Positions 56,001 to 63,869 of a stretch of 64,000 nt of DNA are shown here, in pieces (within the stretch, counting starts at the first letter, position 1; each line of letters starts with the position of its first letter). Source of the DNA: DATFVA01 sp963721075 (GTDB taxonomy: Bacteria; Bacteroidota; Ignavibacteria; Ignavibacteriales; Ignavibacteriaceae). The stretch covers positions 372,001 through 436,000 of the forward strand of contig CAVRHV010000006.1 of the NCBI GenBank assembly GCA_963721075.1. Reading direction: 5' to 3'. Both the position numbers and the translations under genes were made by a program. The notes under the pieces are model-generated. The model was given only the letters and a program-made list of their open reading frames with translations. It had not been told where the DNA came from and ran no database searches.

Positions 56001-56400
56001 CGGAATAAATAATCTCTGAAGAGTCCGATGCTGCAAGCTGCATCGCGTTTACAAGCTCATCCCTGATTTCAGGGAAATTTCTTCCAACCCTTTTAGCTGT
56101 GCTGTAATAGTCGGCCTTTCCTATAATACCCGCATATTTAAGCATCGGGATAAGGAAGAGCAGAATAAAGGCTGTAAGGAAAACAAGCAGTGTAAAGAAA
56201 AAGAAGTACGTCCTTACAGAAGGTGAAAAATTACCGGCAAGTTCAAGAAGCGAAAAGCATAGGAAAAGCAGCAGTCCAATAAATAAAGACACCTGAAGTC
56301 CCACCGAAGCAAAGAAGGTATATTCTTTTTTTCTCAACCTCGTAAGCTTCTGAATAATCTCTTTGTAATATGTAGAATCTTTACTCATATAAAATTTCAC
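53008..56400 (-). CDS. DUF4175-family membrane protein with long Gln/Met-rich coiled coil
   Basis: 1130 residues. Two membrane helices near the N-terminus (about 28-80) and a third near residue 170 precede several Ig-like beta domains (about 200-500; IKTLDVKIIPPGYSKLP). Residues about 515-1090 are an almost continuous coiled coil, very rich in Gln, Met, Lys and Glu. DUF4175 proteins of FCB and alphaproteobacteria have this architecture; their role is not established, although they often occur near MoxR/DUF58/BatA-like genes. It overlaps the DUF4159 gene by four bases (ATGA), which indicates translational coupling. Confidence 0.85.
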   Translation of the reverse strand: MKFYMSKDSTYYKEIIQKLTRLRKKEYTFFASVGLQVSLFIGLLLFLCFSLLELAGNFSPSVRTYFFFFTLLVFLTAFILLFLIPMLKYAGIIGKADYYSTAKRVGRNFPEIRDELVNAMQLAASDSSEIIYSGSLSDAAFRQVYSKTQGLQFESIVSFRKVKELLLYFGGALLTSIILYAAVPGLASASGRIIDFNTDYIPPAKFSFEVFPGNVEVTKGDNVLITVKVMGEKPKDIYLASKTEEQTDFEMQKLTSDSNGVYSFPFKSIRSTTKYFASAENVASDVYNIKVIDPPIIKTLDVKIIPPGYSKLPQTVQKDNGNVTGLPGTTVNILLSSTKDLEDARLVFNDSTETRMKINDNEAEGKFIIKKDNSYKIVITDKNKNENLSPITYTIKSLYDAYPSIDIIEPGKNTSLANDNRLPLLSKISDDYGFTKLVLNYRLSSSKYKKADSVFSKIEIPLDKGLKSQEVNYIWNLANLDLAAEDMVTYYVEVFDNDYVSGPKGTKSSTYTVRVPTLDEILSQADNTQTEASNDLNETLKQAQELQKKLERIDQELKQDKKELTWEEKEKIEKAMDEYQQLQDKVSKVSDKLKQMQQELQDNNLLSKETMEKYMELQKMMDEMTSPELKKLMEKMQDVLKNMNRQMTQEQMQNMKIDEEAFQKSIERTMNLLKRIQIEQKMDELVKRTEALQKKQDEISKETQEKNLNDKENKDELSKKQNEVTKDLNKLSDEMKDLQQKMSELKDMPAEDMQKLSEEFEKQQNQQMSQQSSQQIQQNQQKQAMQNQQQISQNMQNMQQQLSQMQQAMQRQNQMQTLNDMMRILDNLLTLSKQQEGLKKESEQLDPNSNQFRENAEKQRNLQSSLNNIMKQMSDLSQKTFAITPEMGKSLGDALREMNHAVQTMQSRNGMTSKNLQGQAMKSINEAAAMMKGSMESMMQGGQGGGMMSLMQQLQQMSGQQMNLNNMTQMLQQMQQGQLSPQQQGQLQRLAQQQDVIRKSLDQLNKEAKESGQSKKIPANLEDIMHQMQEVVTDMNTQKLDDDLIQKQERILSKLLDAQKSINERDFEKQRESNTGKNIAGKPPAELNLTTEEGKDKLRDELNKAVREGYSKDYEELIRKYYEALQKEKN

Positions 56401-57050
56401 TCAGAAAGAGCGTAAACTACTAAGTTGGTTCCGAATTTCAATGCTTCAAGCCTTTTAGCTTCAGGATCGTGATGTACTTCAGGATCAGCCCAACCATCGC
56501 TGGGATTAGATTCATAAGTATAATAGACTGCCAGCCTTTTATCAATGAAGATACCGAATCCCTGCGGGGGTTTACCATTATGTTCGTGCGTTTTGGGAGG
56601 TCCCGAACTGAAATTATAGAAAATATTATACATAGGAAAATCGAATGGAAGTTCCACAAAGTCTTTTTCGGGAAAAACTTTCTTCATTTCGCGGCGCATA
56701 GCTTTATCCAGTCCGTAATCATCATCTATATAAAGAAAGCCCCCGTTCTCAAGGTACTTCCTGAGTCTTGCGGCTTCGTCTTCAGAGAAAAGAACATTAC
56801 CATGGCCGGTCATAAACAAAAACGGATAGTTAAATATTTCGTCTGTCGAAAGGTCAACAAATGTGTATTCAGGTTTAACTTCGATATTAGTATTTGATTT
56901 AATAAAGTTCAGAAGATTTACTTCTGAAGAAGGATCATTATACCAGTCGCCTCCGCCGTTGTATTTAAGCCTGGCAATCTGGAATGCCCGGCTTTCCTGG
57001 GGAAATACTGCTGCCGCAATTAAAAGTGTTAAGAAAAGAGCTTTTATCAT
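56397..57050 (-). CDS. DUF4159-domain exported protein
   Basis: 217 residues. A signal peptide (IKALFLTLLIAAAVFP) precedes a glutamine-amidotransferase-like fold: FQIARLKYNGGGDWYND, FLFMTGHGNVLFSEDEAARLRKYLENGGFLYIDDDYG in pieces, then HDPEAKRLEALKFGTNLVVYAL. DUF4159 proteins are found beside DUF4175 and MoxR/BatA-like operons in FCB bacteria. The catalytic Cys of true class I amidotransferases is not evident, so it is probably a binding protein. It is the first gene of the pair with the DUF4175 protein. Confidence 0.85.
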   Translation of the reverse strand: MIKALFLTLLIAAAVFPQESRAFQIARLKYNGGGDWYNDPSSEVNLLNFIKSNTNIEVKPEYTFVDLSTDEIFNYPFLFMTGHGNVLFSEDEAARLRKYLENGGFLYIDDDYGLDKAMRREMKKVFPEKDFVELPFDFPMYNIFYNFSSGPPKTHEHNGKPPQGFGIFIDKRLAVYYTYESNPSDGWADPEVHHDPEAKRLEALKFGTNLVVYALSE

Positions 57051-57548
57051 ATAAGAATAAAATTTACGATTTGTTTTCGGATTAATGTTAAAAAATTAAC
57101 GCAATAATCAGATAAAAAGAATGCAAAAACAAATAAATAATACGTCAGAATTTTAAAGTTGTTCCGGTGATAGTAAATTTCCGTAAAATAATAGATAACT
57201 TTTCCTCGCAGAGGGGGATGATGCGAGATAGCTTTTCATCCGGAATTTGAGTAAAAAGGAGTGATTAAATATTCTACAAGTATGACAAAATGGCAGACAT
57301 TTTATTTATCTGGTATTATGCTCGGATTTATCCCGTATTAGTCTCGTATTCGAACTCAAAATGAGACACTCACAAAAGTGCGAAATTACTCAATTTTCCT
57401 CGTTGAATAAATTTACAGTGTGACAAAATGGCAGTGTGTCATTTGTGGAATACTCTACCCGGCTGCCAGGTGAGTCATTTGATTGAAAGGGCAGATGATT
57501 CTTTTTATTTTCGATAATTCAACGTACAAAAAACAGGAGTTATTACTA
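57051..57548. other. Spacer with a repeated TGACAAAATGGCAG motif
   Basis: TGACAAAATGGCAG occurs at 57283-57296 and again at 57421-57434, both on the plus strand, start points 138 bases apart. The second copy is followed by TGTGTCA, so that TGACA and TGTCA form an imperfect palindrome. They lie upstream of the EVE-protein gene and could be binding sites for a regulator. No coding frame, tRNA or terminator was recognised in the rest of this 498-base stretch. Confidence 0.45.
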
Positions 57549-58016
57549 ATGGCTAAAAATTATTGGCTGATTAAATCTGACCCCGAAGAGTTTTCTATTG
57601 AGGACTTAAAAAATAGTAAGGACAAAATAACCTACTGGAATGGCGTCCGCAACTACCAGGCACGCAACTTTATGCGGGACGAAATGAAAAAAGGAGACGG
57701 CGTTTTATTTTATCACAGCAATGCCGATCCTAACGCTGTTGTTGGAACATGCGAAATTGCCAAAGGAGGGTATCCGGATCATACCCAATTCGATCCTGAT
57801 GACATACATTTTTTTCCATCAGCAAAAAAAGAAGATCCTACCTGGTTTATGGTTGATGTGAAGTTCGTGAAAGAATTTAAACACCCGGTAACGCTTGAAG
57901 AAATCAAAGAAAATCCAAAATTAAAAAATATGAAGCTCGTTCAGAAAGGCAACCGGCTTTCGGTTATGCCCGTTGAGAAAGAGGAGTTCGACGAAGTTGT
58001 AAAAATGGGATCGTAG
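57549..58016 (+). CDS. EVE-domain protein
   Basis: 155 residues, a complete EVE domain of the thymocyte nuclear protein 1 / PUA-like group, which bind modified bases in DNA or RNA. The start NYWLIKSDPEEFSIEDL, then WNGVRNYQARNFMRDEMKKGD, FYHSNADPNAVVGTCEI and NRLSVMPVEKEEFDEV cover the family core. The ATG at 57549 is preferred over an upstream in-frame start at 57483, because AGGAG is placed 9 bases before it and the family begins here. It stands alone between convergent genes. Confidence 0.93.
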   Translation: MAKNYWLIKSDPEEFSIEDLKNSKDKITYWNGVRNYQARNFMRDEMKKGDGVLFYHSNADPNAVVGTCEIAKGGYPDHTQFDPDDIHFFPSAKKEDPTWFMVDVKFVKEFKHPVTLEEIKENPKLKNMKLVQKGNRLSVMPVEKEEFDEVVKMGS

Positions 58017-58071
58017 GATTGCAGAATTAAAATTGCAGATATGAAGAATTAAAAGACTACAGTATTTCTGA

Positions 58072-58866
58072 TTAAGATTTCACGGCTTTTATTGAGTACA
58101 TAAGAGGAATTATATCCTCAAGTCCTTTGATTCTCCACCAGCCGTCAGTTCCCTTAACAGTATTGACAAAACAGTTATAAACACTGAACGGAAATTCGTT
58201 CAGAAATTCCAGCTTAAGATTATTTCCTGTAAGACTGTTAATTACCTCGCTGAGAGAATGATTCCACGAATACTGAATTTCACTAATATCTGCATTTCTT
58301 TCAGCGTATGTTCCGGTAACAGTTTCCTTGATAGGTTCTTCCGTTTTAAAGTAAGAATACTGAAATCTTTCAAAGTTATCATCGAACATCCACGCTACAG
58401 GGTGAAACTCAACCATATAAAAAATTCCCGAAGGCTTAAGGAAATGAGAAATGATTTCTCCCCATCTGTTTAAATCAGGAAGCCATCCGACAACTCCATA
58501 AGAAGTAAATACAATATCAAACTTTTTGTTTAATACCGCTTTAAGATCATAGATATTCGAGCAATGAAAATCAACCGGAATCCCGGTTTCTTCAGAAAGA
58601 TCCTTTGCCGTCCTTATCGCTTCTTCAGAAAAATCGACAGCCGTAACTTCCGCTCCTAATTTTGCCCACGATAATGAATCTAATCCAAAATGGCACTGCA
58701 AATGAAGCAGGGATTTGCCCTTCACATCACCAAGCTCCTCAAGTTCAATAAATTGAAGTGAGTTTTTTCCTTTGCGAAAGGATGCTACGTCATAAAAGTC
58801 GGATTTAAAATGGAAACTTACTTTTTTATTCCAGGCAGTTTTATTAGCGTCAAAATATTTCTGCAT
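58072..58866 (-). CDS. Class I SAM-dependent methyltransferase
   Basis: 264 residues. FDANKTAWNKKVSFHFKSDFYD opens the protein. The SAM site is LLHLQCHFGLDSLSWAKLGAEVTAVDFSEEAI in pieces, with the acidic residue in VTAVDFS binding the ribose. FDIVFTSYGVVGWLPD is motif IV. The substrate is not known; this subfamily is widespread in Bacteroidota-like genomes. Its start overlaps the stop of the GNAT gene by one base (TAATG), so the two are probably co-translated. Confidence 0.87.
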   Translation of the reverse strand: MQKYFDANKTAWNKKVSFHFKSDFYDVASFRKGKNSLQFIELEELGDVKGKSLLHLQCHFGLDSLSWAKLGAEVTAVDFSEEAIRTAKDLSEETGIPVDFHCSNIYDLKAVLNKKFDIVFTSYGVVGWLPDLNRWGEIISHFLKPSGIFYMVEFHPVAWMFDDNFERFQYSYFKTEEPIKETVTGTYAERNADISEIQYSWNHSLSEVINSLTGNNLKLEFLNEFPFSVYNCFVNTVKGTDGWWRIKGLEDIIPLMYSIKAVKS

Positions 58867-59324
58867 TAATTAACTGTTAACTTATTCTCCGGGTAAAATT
58901 CCTTTTTCATCAGAAAGTGAGGAACCGATTCAAAAAGAGTGTGAGATGCAGATATAATTCTGTAACCATGTCTTTCATAAAAATGAACTGCATTCTCTCT
59001 CGAATGTAATATAACATATTTTGCCCCAAGCTGCCGTACTTCATCTTCCAGCTTTTTAAGGATCACAGATCCAAGTCCTGTATTTTGAAATCTTGGTTCA
59101 ACAGCCATAAATCTGATCTGAGCCTCTATATCAGTATTAAAATGTGCCCTGCCTACTGCGATTGGAATACGGTCTTCAATACAAGCCATCAGGTGAAGAG
59201 CTCTTTCTTCCAGTTCATCCTTTTCAGATCCTTTCGGCTGTTTCCAGGGCTCTCTGAGAAGTTTCCATCGTAAGTCGTAATAGCGATCGAAATCCTGGGG
59301 TGTTTCGGGCTGTGTAATAATCAT
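58866..59324 (-). CDS. GNAT-family N-acetyltransferase
   Basis: 152 residues. The N-terminal half has YYDLRWKLLREPW, and the acetyl-CoA-binding motif A appears as IRFMAVEPRFQNTGLGSVILKKLE (Q-x-x-G-x-G/A variant QNTGLG). VILHSRENAVHFYERHGY forms motif B. The acceptor is unknown. The start at ATG 59324 is preferred because GGGAGG lies 6 bases before it; an upstream TTG at 59339 has no such site. The gene is followed by the methyltransferase with a one-base overlap. Confidence 0.87.
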   Translation of the reverse strand: MIITQPETPQDFDRYYDLRWKLLREPWKQPKGSEKDELEERALHLMACIEDRIPIAVGRAHFNTDIEAQIRFMAVEPRFQNTGLGSVILKKLEDEVRQLGAKYVILHSRENAVHFYERHGYRIISASHTLFESVPHFLMKKEFYPENKLTVN

Positions 59325-59474
59325 AGCTGCCTCCCTCAATTTTAATAAGTTATCATAACATATACTTTATACATAAGGAGATTATACAAAAGTATGCCAG
59401 AGAGATTTATTTATCAGCTGCAAAATAAAGAGCCCGAATTGACAGGAAAACTTAAAGTAGTAAGCATAAAGATA

Positions 59475-60840
59475 TTAATCATCCGCTAGCGGGGTGTCAT
59501 CTTCGCCGTCAGCACTGTCAAGAAGTGTTCTGGGCAGAGTTTTCGATGTTTTGGCGCCTAACTCCCTGATCCTTTCTGCGCGGCGGACGAGGTTGCCATT
59601 TCCATCCTTCAGTTTCTTCATCGCGTCAGTATAACTGTTTTTCGAATCATCGATCTTCCTGCCTATATTCTCAAGATCTTCAACAAATCCCACAAACTTA
59701 TCATACAGCGCACCGCTCTGCCGGGCTATCTCAAGAGCATTCTTATTCTGATTTTCCTGCCGCCAGATGCTGGCTATGGTCCTTAATGTTGCCAGCAGTG
59801 TAGAAGGACTGACGATTACTATGTTCATTTCGAACGCGTCGCTGAATAACGAACTATCACTCTGAACTGCCAGTGCAAATGCAGGTTCGATGGGCATAAA
59901 CATGAGAACAAAATCAAGACTCTCAAGCTTGTAGAGATTCTGATAATTTTTGCTGTTCAGATTTTTAATATGAGATCTGATTGATGCCAGGTGTTCCCGC
60001 AGAGCCAGATTCTTTTCCTGCTCACTTTCACAAGAGGTGAATTTCTCATATCCAACCAGGGATACTTTTGAATCGATAACAAGACTTTTGTTTTCCGGAA
60101 GCTTAATGATAACGTCGGGTTGAAATCTTCTCCCTGATTCTGATGTAATGCTTTCCTGCACCGAATATTCGCGCCCTTTTACCAGTCCTGATTTTTCAAG
60201 CAGACTCTCAAGTATAAACTCTCCCCAGCTTCCCTGTGTTTTACTCTGTCCTTTCAGGGCTTCGGTTAGATTCTTTGCTTCCTGTGTAACCTGCTGGTTC
60301 AGTTCCTTCAGCATTGAAAGCTGTTCTTTAAGTGATGCATTACCCTTAATGCTTTCTCTGCTTGTTTCTTCTACTTTCTTTTCAAACTCAGAGATCTTCT
60401 CTTTTAAGGGATTCAGGATCTCGCTTAGCTTCTCCCTGTTCTGCTCAGAAAACTTATTCCCCTTTTCTTCAAAAATTCTGTTCGCCAGATTCTCAAATTC
60501 TTTTGTAAATTTCTGCTGAAGTTCCTCTATTTCACCTTTCTGCTCGGTTAACCTTTCTTTAAGGTTAAGATTCATTTCCTCTGATCTTGATACTGAAGAT
60601 GAAAGCTCAACAATCTTAGCTCTCTCTTTATCCAGTTCTTCAGCTTTCTCCTGCATCGATTTACTTAAGAATACTTTCGCGCTCTTCAAGCCTGGTTTTT
60701 TCCGAATTAACCTGCTGTAACTGACTCTGCAGATTTTCCAGCTCAGCTGTGGAAACTGCCTTACCTGAACGGGTCTTAAAGACAAGCCAGCCTATGATAA
60801 ATCCAATGATGAGCCCGATAACTAAAAAAACAATGTCCAT
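59475..60840 (-). CDS. rmuC: DNA recombination protein RmuC (one frameshift)
   Basis: About 455 residues. The N-terminus is one membrane helix (IVFLVIGLIIGFIIGWLVF) followed by a coiled coil (LENLQSQLQQVNSEKTRLEE). The frame breaks near 60670 after ERESIL and resumes as SKSMQEKAEELDKERAKI; one extra base in CTTAAGTAAAT explains it. The RmuC nuclease-like core has QGSWGEFILESLLEKSGL, RFQPDVIIKLPE and VIDSKVSLVGYEKF, followed by MPIEPAFALA and the SPSTLLATLRTIASIW region. RmuC limits genome rearrangement in E. coli. An intrinsic terminator of the upstream gene lies at 60871-60908. Confidence 0.9.
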
Positions 60841-60870
60841 TACTAATTAACCTTCCGGCCTGATATTTCT

Positions 60871-60908
60871 AAAAACAGCAGCGCGGAGATACTGCTCCCT
60901 GCGCCGCT
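60871..60908 (-). terminator. Rho-independent terminator of the hutH-like gene
   Basis: On the minus strand AGCGGCGC (60901-60908) pairs with GCGCTGCT (60877-60884), 8 bp with one G-U, with an inner GGAG/CTCC pairing. Five Ts follow after one base (complement of 60871-60875). It lies 18 bases past the stop codon at 60926. Confidence 0.75.
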
Positions 60909-60925
60909 TTAATTTTCTTTATTCT

Positions 60926-62449
60926 CTATTCCAGACTTCCCGTTTCTTTCTCTACTTCTTCAAGAATTTCACATGATCTTACAACCTCTTTCATTTTTGT
61001 ATGATCCGGATAGAGTGGTCTGTCTACATCAAGATGTTTTACATATTTCCTGATGACTTCTTTTGCTTTTGCCACACCTTTGCCGGTTGTATGATCCCTG
61101 AAGTCCAGTGCCTGCGCAGCAGCCATAAATTCTATTCCCAGTACTCCACATGCATTATCAAAGATCTGTGCGTTTTTAATAGAAGTATTCATTCCCATTG
61201 AAACAAAGTCCTCCTGGTCAGCCGCAGCGGGAATCGACTGAATTGATGCAGGGGTTGATAATATTCTTTGCTCAACGATAAGTGTATCGGCGGTGTACTG
61301 ACTTAACATCATTCCCGAATACATTCCCGCACCTTTGGTGAGGAAAGACGGAAGTCCTACACTCAATGCAGGGTTCAGCAGTCTGTTAAGTCGGCGTTCA
61401 GAAAGCACCGATATCATTGTCACCGAAGCACCTACCATATCCATAGGAAGCGCAACGGGCGTTCCCTGGAAATTAGCTCCTGTAAGAGTAAGCTTATCTT
61501 CCGGAATAAAAATAGGATTATCGCCGACACCATTAAGTTCAATTTCCACCTGGGCTTTTGCATACGCAACAGCATCGTGTGCCGCACCTATTACCTGCGG
61601 AGTTGAGCGCATCGAATATGCATCCTGCACTTTGCTCTTTAATTTTCCTGTCTGCAGATCACTTCCCTTAATACATTTCAGTATGGAGTTAGCACTCCGC
61701 ACCGCACCAGCAAAGCCCCGCAGCTTATGAAGCCTCTCGTCATAAGGTTTAAGATTTGCATGAAGGGCCTCAAGAGACATAGCAGCCGCTATTTCTGCCT
61801 GCTTCAGCCACCTGTTGATATCATAGAGATGGATAGCACCCATAGCAGTGAGCAGGTTCGAGCCGTTTATAACCGCCAGTCCGTCACGTGCCTGGAGTCC
61901 CGGAACTTTGATCCCGGCTTTTTCAAAGGCTGCTTTTCCGGGAAGCCGCTCACCATTATAATAAGCTTCACCCTCACCCATCATCAACAGAGCAACCTGC
62001 GACATTGGTGCAAGATCTCCGCAGGCACCAACCGATCCCTTCTGGCATACAACAGGAGTTACTCCTTTATTAAGCATTTCAATTAGTGTAAGTGTAATTT
62101 CAGGACGGCAGGCTGAATTACCGTGTGCGTGTACGTTAATTCTCCCTGCGATAGCACCCCTTACATATTCAATTGGTGCCGGATCACCAATACCCGCTGA
62201 ATGATTATAAATTAGGAACTTCTGAAACTCTTTAACCTGATCATCATTAAATACAATTTCTGAAAACTCACCTATACCAGTGTTCGTTCCATACATTATC
62301 TCACGTGCCTGAAGTTTTTCCTCCAGCATATTACGGCAGACTTTTATTTTTTCAAGCGAGCCGGAGTCAAGTTCTACTTTTTCATTAAACCGGGCTATTC
62401 TAATAAGTTTTTCAATAGTCAGTCCGGAACCATTTAATACGATTGACAT
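60926..62449 (-). CDS. Histidine-ammonia-lyase-like MIO enzyme (hutH-like, substrate uncertain)
   Basis: A 507-residue member of the HAL/PAL/TAL family, which eliminates ammonia from an aromatic amino acid. Tyr53 in YGTNTG and His83 in YNHSAGIG fall at the Pseudomonas histidase positions. The residues that form the MIO prosthetic group read Ala142-Cys143-Gly144 in KGSVGACGDLAP instead of Ala-Ser-Gly. The substrate-side segment is QEDFVSMGM where histidases usually have EDHVSM, so histidine is not assured. No hutU, hutI or hutG is nearby. ATG 62449 is preferred because GGAG is spaced correctly; ATG 62452 is too close. Terminated at 60871-60908. Confidence 0.85.
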   Translation of the reverse strand: MSIVLNGSGLTIEKLIRIARFNEKVELDSGSLEKIKVCRNMLEEKLQAREIMYGTNTGIGEFSEIVFNDDQVKEFQKFLIYNHSAGIGDPAPIEYVRGAIAGRINVHAHGNSACRPEITLTLIEMLNKGVTPVVCQKGSVGACGDLAPMSQVALLMMGEGEAYYNGERLPGKAAFEKAGIKVPGLQARDGLAVINGSNLLTAMGAIHLYDINRWLKQAEIAAAMSLEALHANLKPYDERLHKLRGFAGAVRSANSILKCIKGSDLQTGKLKSKVQDAYSMRSTPQVIGAAHDAVAYAKAQVEIELNGVGDNPIFIPEDKLTLTGANFQGTPVALPMDMVGASVTMISVLSERRLNRLLNPALSVGLPSFLTKGAGMYSGMMLSQYTADTLIVEQRILSTPASIQSIPAAADQEDFVSMGMNTSIKNAQIFDNACGVLGIEFMAAAQALDFRDHTTGKGVAKAKEVIRKYVKHLDVDRPLYPDHTKMKEVVRSCEILEEVEKETGSLE

Positions 62450-62482
62450 CATTTCTCCCAAAGATGTATAATAAGATGTTCA

Positions 62483-62490
62483 CAAATTTA
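62483..62490 (-). promoter_or_regulatory. Putative -7 promoter element of the hutH-like gene
   Basis: TAAATTTG on the minus strand fits TAnnTTTG and lies 34 bases before the start codon. A clear -33 TTTG is missing at the expected distance. Confidence 0.35.
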
Positions 62491-62540
62491 AGAATTAAGC
62501 GTGAGAAATAGGAAGTAATGTCGGGTTATTAAAAAGAAAC

Positions 62541-63806
62541 CTAAACCCGGGAGAGCATTTTCTTTATTTTTTCTGAGTTCTCCCTGTTTGTTCTGTATTT
62601 AATATGAATAGTTTCGTTATCATACTCAGTCGATAGAACTTCTGCCATAGTATGGATTTTAGCTGCTTTCCTTGATTCATGTAATCCCAGATCAACATTC
62701 TCCTCAACATATGATGATTCTGTTATTTCGACCAGTTTATCCTTCAACTGTGATATATTAATGCCTCTCTGAGCTGATAGGATAATACTTTCAGAATACT
62801 TGTTCCTGACGTATGAAATTCTGTTCCGGTCGGTCAAAGCATCAACTTTGTTGAATATCTTAATCTGGGTCTTTTTGTCGCTTCCGAGTTCTTTAAGTGT
62901 CTGCTCAACAACGGAGATCTGATCTTCAAAATAAGGATGGGTTATATCGATAACGTGAAGAATAATATCAGCCTCTCTTACCTCGTTAAGAGTACTCTTA
63001 AAAGAAGCTACCAGATTTGGAGGGAGTTTCCGGATAAATCCTACAGTATCTGAAATAAGCAGTTTTTCTTTCTTACCGAAATCGAGAGTTCGGGTAGTTG
63101 AATCAAGTGTTGCAAAGAGCTTATTCTCTGCAAATACATCGGCGCTGGTCAGTAAATTAAACAACGTCGATTTACCGACATTAGTATATCCTACCAGTGT
63201 AATCCTTATCAGATCTTTTCTTTGCTGGCTCTGGGTTTCTCTCTGCTTTTCAATTTTTCTTAATTTCTCTTTAAGGTGACTTATCCTGTTGCGGATAATC
63301 CGTCGGTCAGTTTCTATCTGGGTTTCACCGGGACCTTTAGTACCAATGCCGCCATATTGTTTTGATAAGTGCGTCCACGCTCTGGTTAGTCTCGGAAGCA
63401 TATACTGAAGCTGAGCCAGTTCAACCTGTGTTTTCGCTTCATTGGTTTTTGCACGCGAAGCAAAAATATCCAGTATCAATCCGCTTCTGTCAATAATTTT
63501 TTTATCAACCAGCCGTTCAAGATTTCTAAGCTGTACAGGGGTCAGGTCATCATCGAAAATCACCAGATCAATTTCATTCTGTTCTACAAGAAAAGCCAGC
63601 TCTTCAGCTTTACCTTTGCCAATGTAGTATGCAGAATCCATTGCAGGACGATCCTGTATCAGCTTCATTATAGTTTCCGCACCGGCGGTCAGTGCAAGCT
63701 CTTCTAGTTCTGAAAGGTGTTCTTCGACGAGTTCCCTGCTGGTTTGTTTAGTATCCAGTGCAGCTAATATGGCTCTTTCGTTTGTCTTTACGGGTATATC
63801 TATCAT
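62541..63806 (-). CDS. hflX: GTPase HflX
   Basis: A ribosome-associated GTPase that rescues or splits stalled 70S ribosomes. 421 residues. The N-terminal nucleotide-binding-like domain (LEELALTAGAETIMKLIQ, LVIFDDDLTPVQLRNLE) is followed by the glycine-rich loop region YGGIGTKGPGETQIETDRR. The G domain follows: G1 GYTNVGKSTLFNLL, G3 SDTVGFI and G4 FNKVD. The start MIDIPVKTNERAILAAL is normal. Complete and unbroken. Confidence 0.95.
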   Translation of the reverse strand: MIDIPVKTNERAILAALDTKQTSRELVEEHLSELEELALTAGAETIMKLIQDRPAMDSAYYIGKGKAEELAFLVEQNEIDLVIFDDDLTPVQLRNLERLVDKKIIDRSGLILDIFASRAKTNEAKTQVELAQLQYMLPRLTRAWTHLSKQYGGIGTKGPGETQIETDRRIIRNRISHLKEKLRKIEKQRETQSQQRKDLIRITLVGYTNVGKSTLFNLLTSADVFAENKLFATLDSTTRTLDFGKKEKLLISDTVGFIRKLPPNLVASFKSTLNEVREADIILHVIDITHPYFEDQISVVEQTLKELGSDKKTQIKIFNKVDALTDRNRISYVRNKYSESIILSAQRGINISQLKDKLVEITESSYVEENVDLGLHESRKAAKIHTMAEVLSTEYDNETIHIKYRTNRENSEKIKKMLSRV

Positions 63807-63869
63807 TCACATAATTTTTTCATCAACTGGACAATAAATAACTAAAATCAGTGCTAAATATCCAATGAT

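Noticed and set aside
57283..57440. Sigma-54 promoter from TGGCAG in the repeated motif
   Set aside because: The -12 element (TTGC) is not at the required distance after TGGCA in either copy.
57483..57548. Upstream start of the EVE protein
   Set aside because: The extra 22 codons have no family match, and AGGAG precedes the ATG at 57549.
60926..62449. Firm assignment as histidine ammonia-lyase of a hut operon
   Set aside because: The substrate-pocket residues differ and no other hut gene is nearby, so only the MIO family is claimed.
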